A DNA stretch of 7,969 nt, taken from the NCBI GenBank assembly GCA_003450815.1, contig DMES01000046.1:1-7969 (forward strand), in the 5' to 3' direction. Of the stretch, positions 6,525-7,969 are shown piece by piece. The notes under the pieces are model-generated. The model searched no databases and was not told the origin of the DNA. It worked only from the letters and a program-made list of their open reading frames with translations. Position 1 is the stretch's first letter. Every line of letters begins with the position of its first letter. Both the position numbers and the translations under genes were made by a program. The stretch is from Elusimicrobiota bacterium (GTDB taxonomy: Bacteria > Elusimicrobiota > Elusimicrobia > Elusimicrobiales > UBA9959).

Positions 6525-7652
6525 CTACTTCTTTGAAAACCGCCGCAGTATCTGCAGGGCCGCCTCAAGCTTTACAGTGGCATTAGCATCGGCAAGCGCG
6601 GCGCCGAGCAAAGGCCTGGCTTCCTGCGGATTAAAGTTTTCAAGCGCCTTGACGGCTGAGATTTTTACTTCCGGGCTCAGGGCGTTCAAAGCTCGTGAAA
6701 TCGTTTCCAATTCCGGCCTTACGCTCGCATCATCGGCCGGCTGACCGCCTATGGCGGCATCAGCGGACCGGGAGATGAGCGCCGGCAATATGGCCAGCTT
6801 CAGTTTAAGATCTCCTGTGCCGGAATTTATCTCCGCAAGTTTAGCTGATACTTTTTTGTCCTTGATACCGGCCAGCGCTACAATCGCTTTGTATTGAACC
6901 GTGGGGTTTTTGTCATCGGCAAGAAGCAGAAGAGCTTGTGCAGCGGACTTCCTTTCGGGAATACAGGCAATGGCGTCAAGCACTGCGGTTTTTACTCTTA
7001 TAGACACTTCCTTGCCAAGCAGCTCTTTAAGTTTCGGCAAGGCGGCCGCGTTGCATATTTTCGAGAACACGGCCGCGCTCTGATAGCGGACGGCCTCGTC
7101 TTCAGAGTCAAGGGCGTCAAGAAACTGCGTCATTTCTTCGTTGTAGCCAAGGCTGGAAAGTTCTCTCGCCGCCACGTCGCGCACAGTTCCAAAGGCGTCA
7201 TTTTTCAGGCTAAAAAGCAGCTTCTCCGCTTTCGCGCCCTTCATGTACACTATGGCTTCTATGGCGTGTTCCCTGATCTTGTTCTGGGAAATGGTTTTAA
7301 GTTCTATCAAGGGGGAATGATTCACCGGCTCTTTAGCGGGGACGTCATTAATAATCGCATAAACAGTTTTCAACCCGGACGGGTTGCCAAGCCGCCAAAG
7401 AGCCTCAGCCGCGGTGATGCGCACGTGTTTGTTTATATCGGTAAGCAGCCCAGTAAGCATTTTTACAGCCGCTTTATTACCGGCATTACCCAGCACTTCA
7501 GCCGCCATCGCCCGTATATCCGAGTCTTCATTTTTTATATTGGTGATTACAGCTTCAAGCGCTTTTGTGCCCAATTCCTTATCGGAATAGACCTGCGCTC
7601 CAAAAGCGACAGCCGGAAACAGCAAAAGAAGCATGGCCAACTCTGCTTTCAT
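6525..7652 (-). CDS. Exported HEAT-repeat protein
   Basis: A 375-residue protein. Residues 1-19 form a Sec signal peptide with hydrophobic run LAMLLLLFPAVAFGA and likely cleavage after FGA, so the mature protein should be periplasmic. The rest is a nearly continuous array of about eight or nine HEAT/armadillo-type helical hairpins (roughly residues 32-60, 62-97, 118-148, 150-180, 182-212, 215-245, 248-275, 315-338 and 340-372). They show the typical xxVRxxAAxALxxLG pattern, for example DIRAMAAEVLGNAG and HVRITAAEALWRLG. No catalytic motif is visible. HEAT arrays are protein-binding scaffolds, so a binding or assembly role is likely but the partner is unknown. The ATG is preceded by AAGGA (7663-7667) at 10 bases. 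Only 11 bases separate it from the downstream peptidase gene, whose Shine-Dalgarno AGGA overlaps this gene's TAG stop, suggesting one operon and possible translational coupling. I saw no convincing promoter upstream. Confidence 0.9.
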   Translation of the reverse strand: MKAELAMLLLLFPAVAFGAQVYSDKELGTKALEAVITNIKNEDSDIRAMAAEVLGNAGNKAAVKMLTGLLTDINKHVRITAAEALWRLGNPSGLKTVYAIINDVPAKEPVNHSPLIELKTISQNKIREHAIEAIVYMKGAKAEKLLFSLKNDAFGTVRDVAARELSSLGYNEEMTQFLDALDSEDEAVRYQSAAVFSKICNAAALPKLKELLGKEVSIRVKTAVLDAIACIPERKSAAQALLLLADDKNPTVQYKAIVALAGIKDKKVSAKLAEINSGTGDLKLKLAILPALISRSADAAIGGQPADDASVRPELETISRALNALSPEVKISAVKALENFNPQEARPLLGAALADANATVKLEAALQILRRFSKK

Positions 7653-7750
7653 AGTTATATTATCCTTTTTTTCTTTTGCGTTATTGTTAGCGTTTAGTTA
7701 CGAAAAGGTTACAGGCAGCAAAACCACTGCTGGCCGGTAGACAGAATCCA

Positions 7751-7836
7751 GTAGTCAGAATTCAGAATGCAATGCAGATACGCATCCAATTAGAATGCAG
7801 CCTTCTTCATAATTCTGATTTCTGAATTCTGACTAC
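7751..7836. repeat. 86-bp element with perfect 17-bp terminal inverted repeats
   Basis: The left arm GTAGTCAGAATTCAGAA (7751-7767) is matched exactly by its reverse complement at 7820-7836, around a 52-base centre. Each arm contains a GAATTC core, and related fragments (AGAATGCA, TCTGAT) recur in the centre and just outside the arms, so it looks like a degenerate repeat family and not a simple hairpin. It fills much of the 7653-7867 spacer between tRNA-Arg and the HEAT-repeat gene. No open reading frame is evident inside it. It may be a small non-autonomous mobile or REP-like repeat, or it may fold in RNA behind the tRNA. The perfect arms are directly visible; the class is inferred. Confidence 0.7.
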
Positions 7837-7867
7837 CGACTACTTGAATAGGCATACAAAACTTGTG

Positions 7868-7941
7868 TGCCCCCTAGAGGATTCGAACCTCTAACCTACT
7901 GCTCCGAAGGCAGTCGCTCTATCCGGTTGAGCTAAGGAGGC
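7868..7941 (-). tRNA. tRNA-Arg, anticodon UCG
   Basis: The minus strand folds into a complete 74-nt cloverleaf. The 7-bp acceptor stem has one G-U pair. The D-arm has GCTC/GAGC stems around AACCGGATA, the anticodon stem is ACTGC/GCAGT, the variable loop has 5 nt, and the T-arm has AGAGG/CCTCT stems around TTCGAAT. The seven-base anticodon loop is CTTCGGA, which puts the anticodon TCG at 7907-7905, reading CGA by Watson-Crick pairing and possibly other CGN codons by wobble. The discriminator base is A. The next bases are CAC, so the 3' CCA is not encoded and must be added by the CCA-adding enzyme. The first protein gene on the same strand starts about 215 bases downstream. No T-rich terminator follows the tRNA directly. 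Confidence 0.97.
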
Positions 7942-7969
7942 ATCTGTCGCACCCCGCCCGCACTGACCT

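Noticed and set aside
6350..6568. 72-codon minus-strand frame across the HEAT/peptidase junction
   Set aside because: It overlaps both real genes in another frame and has no independent support. I also considered a frameshifted fusion of the two genes and rejected it, because each has its own stop or start and signal peptide.
6894..7697. 267-codon open frame on the plus strand, opposite the HEAT-repeat gene
   Set aside because: The minus-strand frame has a signal peptide, periodic HEAT repeats and a ribosome binding site. The plus-strand product has no recognisable pattern and is best seen as a shadow frame.
7653..7740. Promoter for the HEAT-repeat gene
   Set aside because: I looked for -35/-10 pairs on the minus strand and found only weak matches such as TTGCTG with poor spacing, so none is listed.

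Overview
The window looks like a chromosomal fragment of a Gram-negative (diderm) bacterium. All five protein genes and one tRNA lie on the minus strand, and all five proteins carry an export signal: two lipoprotein signals and three Sec-type signal peptides. The mix of a PorV/PorQ-type outer-membrane barrel, a large secreted zinc peptidase ending in a FlgD-like sorting-type domain, a secreted HEAT-repeat protein and LPP20/FlgT-like lipoproteins fits lineages such as Elusimicrobiota or others related to the Fibrobacterota-Chlorobiota-Bacteroidota group. That placement is inferred from gene content and is not proven here. G+C is about half by eye.

Layout, read in the direction of transcription (high to low coordinates). 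First is tRNA-Arg(UCG) at 7941-7868. A spacer of about 215 bases follows, holding a perfect 17-bp inverted repeat (7751-7836). Next is a periplasmic HEAT-repeat protein (7652-6525). Eleven bases later comes a 1166-residue M4-like metallopeptidase (6513-3013) with propeptide (FTP/PepSY), catalytic, PPC and FlgD-like domains. A 115-base gap follows, and then the PorV/PorQ-family barrel (2897-1725). Imperfect G-rich TAGGG-type tracts in inverted orientation flank the start of the barrel gene, and one of them encodes part of its signal peptide. Two AT-rich palindromes close this block; one covers the barrel gene's stop codon.

A second transcription unit starts from a near-consensus sigma-70 promoter (TTGACA, 17 bases, TAGAAT; 1650-1622). 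It encodes a small LPP20-like lipoprotein (GTG start, 1593-1144) and a larger FlgT/LPP20-like lipoprotein (1119-61). It ends in a perfect 11-bp palindrome that also overlaps the stop codon.

How the genes may work together (inference): PorV-family proteins serve C-terminal-domain cargo in type IX secretion, and FlgD-like C-terminal domains resemble type IX sorting domains. The peptidase could therefore be an exported cargo and the barrel its outer-membrane partner. The HEAT protein could be a periplasmic scaffold, and the two lipoproteins an outer-membrane-associated pair. No core type IX secretion gene (porK/L/M/N, sov, porU) is present in the window.
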